From positions 1 to 6,469 of the forward strand of contig JAQCDI010000152.1 in NCBI GenBank assembly GCA_027620595.1: DNA of 6,469 bases. Reading direction: 5' to 3'. The notes below the pieces were generated by a model, which was not told where the DNA came from, did no database searches, and worked only from the letters and a program-made list of their open reading frames with translations. This DNA comes from Bacteroidota bacterium (lineage in GTDB: Bacteria > Bacteroidota > Rhodothermia > Rhodothermales > UBA10348). Below are positions 5,956 to 6,469 of the stretch, piece after piece; the first letter of the stretch is position 1; every line of letters begins with the position of its first letter. Both the position numbers and the translations under genes were made by a program.

Positions 5956-6469
5956 CTACCAGTCTTTCTCCACCCGACGCGGGCGGGTTTTCATTTTCTG
6001 GACCTGGCGCAGGAGCTGCTCCTCCTCGTTCTCGAGGGCCTGCAGGATGCGCTGGGCCTCTTCTTCGCTCAGCTGGGTGGGATCCTCGCGTTCCTGCTGT
6101 TGCTGCTGCTCCTGTTCCTGCTGCTGGCCGGGATCGTCCGAAGACTGGTTCTGCTGTTCCTGCTGCTGCTCGTCCTGATTCTCTTGGTCCTGCTCCCCGT
6201 CCTGCTGTTGATCGTTCTGCTGCTGGTCCTGGTTCTCCTGATTCTCCTGATCCTGTTGGTCCTGCTGTTGCTGCTGCTGTTCCTGGAGTCGTCGCTTGAC
6301 GAATTCGTAGTTGAACTTGGCGTCCTGGTTGGACGGGTCCGTGAGCAGGGCGCGGCGATAGTGTTCGAGGGACTGTTCGAGCTGCTGGGTCTCAAAGGCC
6401 GCATTGCCGGCATTGTAGCTGGCCCGGGCGAGGTCCTCCGGGGCCTGGGCCATCGTGGCAGCGCTGGTA
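5956..6469 (-). CDS. batC: BatC: TPR protein with glutamine-rich linker (5' end outside window)
   Basis: The frame is open to the right edge: before the ATG at 6453 it reads TSAAT, so that codon is probably internal and the signal peptide and any earlier TPR lie outside. Counting from 6453, a TPR covers about 8-41 (LARASYNAGNAAF, then SLEHYRRALLTDPSN), followed by DAKFNYEFVKRRL, as in BatC where a TPR leads into a disordered linker. The linker at 57-120 is very rich in Gln, Asp, Glu and Asn. The end carries the conserved helix LSEEEAQRILQALENEEEQL and a basic C-terminus ending EKDW, typical of the family. BatC is taken to be a periplasmic TPR partner of the BatA/B/D complex. It is transcribed immediately before batD, one base away. 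The family call rests on TPR, linker, tail and position together. Confidence 0.87.
   Translation of the reverse strand, partial: TSAATMAQAPEDLARASYNAGNAAFETQQLEQSLEHYRRALLTDPSNQDAKFNYEFVKRRLQEQQQQQQDQQDQENQENQDQQQNDQQQDGEQDQENQDEQQQEQQNQSSDDPGQQQEQEQQQQQEREDPTQLSEEEAQRILQALENEEEQLLRQVQKMKTRPRRVEKDW
6094..6285 (-). repeat. Glutamine-rich low-complexity tract in batC
   Basis: On the + strand this tract is dense in CTG and CTGCTG-type triplets; on the - strand these are CAG/CAA codons. They encode a 64-residue linker in which 36 residues are Gln and most of the rest are Asp, Glu and Asn. No codon runs longer than six glutamines, since acidic residues and Asn interrupt the runs. The tract is prone to length change by slippage. 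A Gln-rich linker at this place is a known trait of BatC proteins, so it is expected in kind; its exact length is probably variable. Confidence 0.85.

Noticed and set aside
5841..6299. + strand frames giving Ser/Cys- or Pro/Ala-rich products across the batC repeat
   Set aside because: These are by-products of the CTG-rich complement of the Gln codons; no plausible start context or domain.
5956..6453. Treating the ATG at 6453 as the start of batC
   Set aside because: The frame stays open to the edge, and a start there would leave the protein without the signal peptide expected for a periplasmic BatC.

Overview
The window is a gene-dense piece of a GC-rich bacterial chromosome holding seven protein genes. 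Three lie on the + strand (1-2540) and four on the - strand (2485-6469), and the two blocks meet tail to tail. The Bat (aerotolerance) genes in the order batC-batD-batE, an MCE protein with the C-terminal signature seen in Bacteroidota homologues, and gene starts without clear Shine-Dalgarno sites all point to the Bacteroidota/Rhodothermota side. The high GC content favours a Rhodothermia-like lineage over classical Bacteroides or Flavobacteria. That placement is inference.

+ strand block. It opens with the 3' part of a MlaD/MCE lipid-transport substrate-binding protein whose start lies left of the window. Two bases later comes a complete HD-domain phosphohydrolase, whose end overlaps the start of a two-pass DUF445 membrane protein. 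The spacings suggest one transcription unit, mostly concerned with the envelope.

- strand block, read right to left. It holds a partial BatC (TPR plus a glutamine-rich linker), a complete BatD (large periplasmic beta-rich protein with one C-terminal membrane anchor) and a complete BatE (signal peptide, TPR, two membrane spans, SH3-like domain). BatC and BatD are one base apart; BatD and BatE overlap by four. BatA/BatB, DUF58 and MoxR genes would be expected right of the window. After a 66-base gap a type II thymidine kinase follows in the same direction, probably read through from the bat genes.

Junction. The thymidine kinase and DUF445 genes overlap by 56 bases at their 3' ends. The kinase carries an unusual acidic Ser/Ala/Asp tail of about 54 residues that begins with four 12-base tandem repeats and runs into the DUF445 gene. 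Two perfect or near-perfect hairpins sit in or beside the overlap and may help stop transcription from both sides.

No RNA gene, mobile element, CRISPR array or phage gene was recognised, and no gene-free stretch exceeds 66 bases. I see no clearly new multi-gene system. The most unusual parts are the convergent overlap with its repeat-built kinase tail, the kinase behind the bat genes, and the glutamine-rich repeat in BatC.
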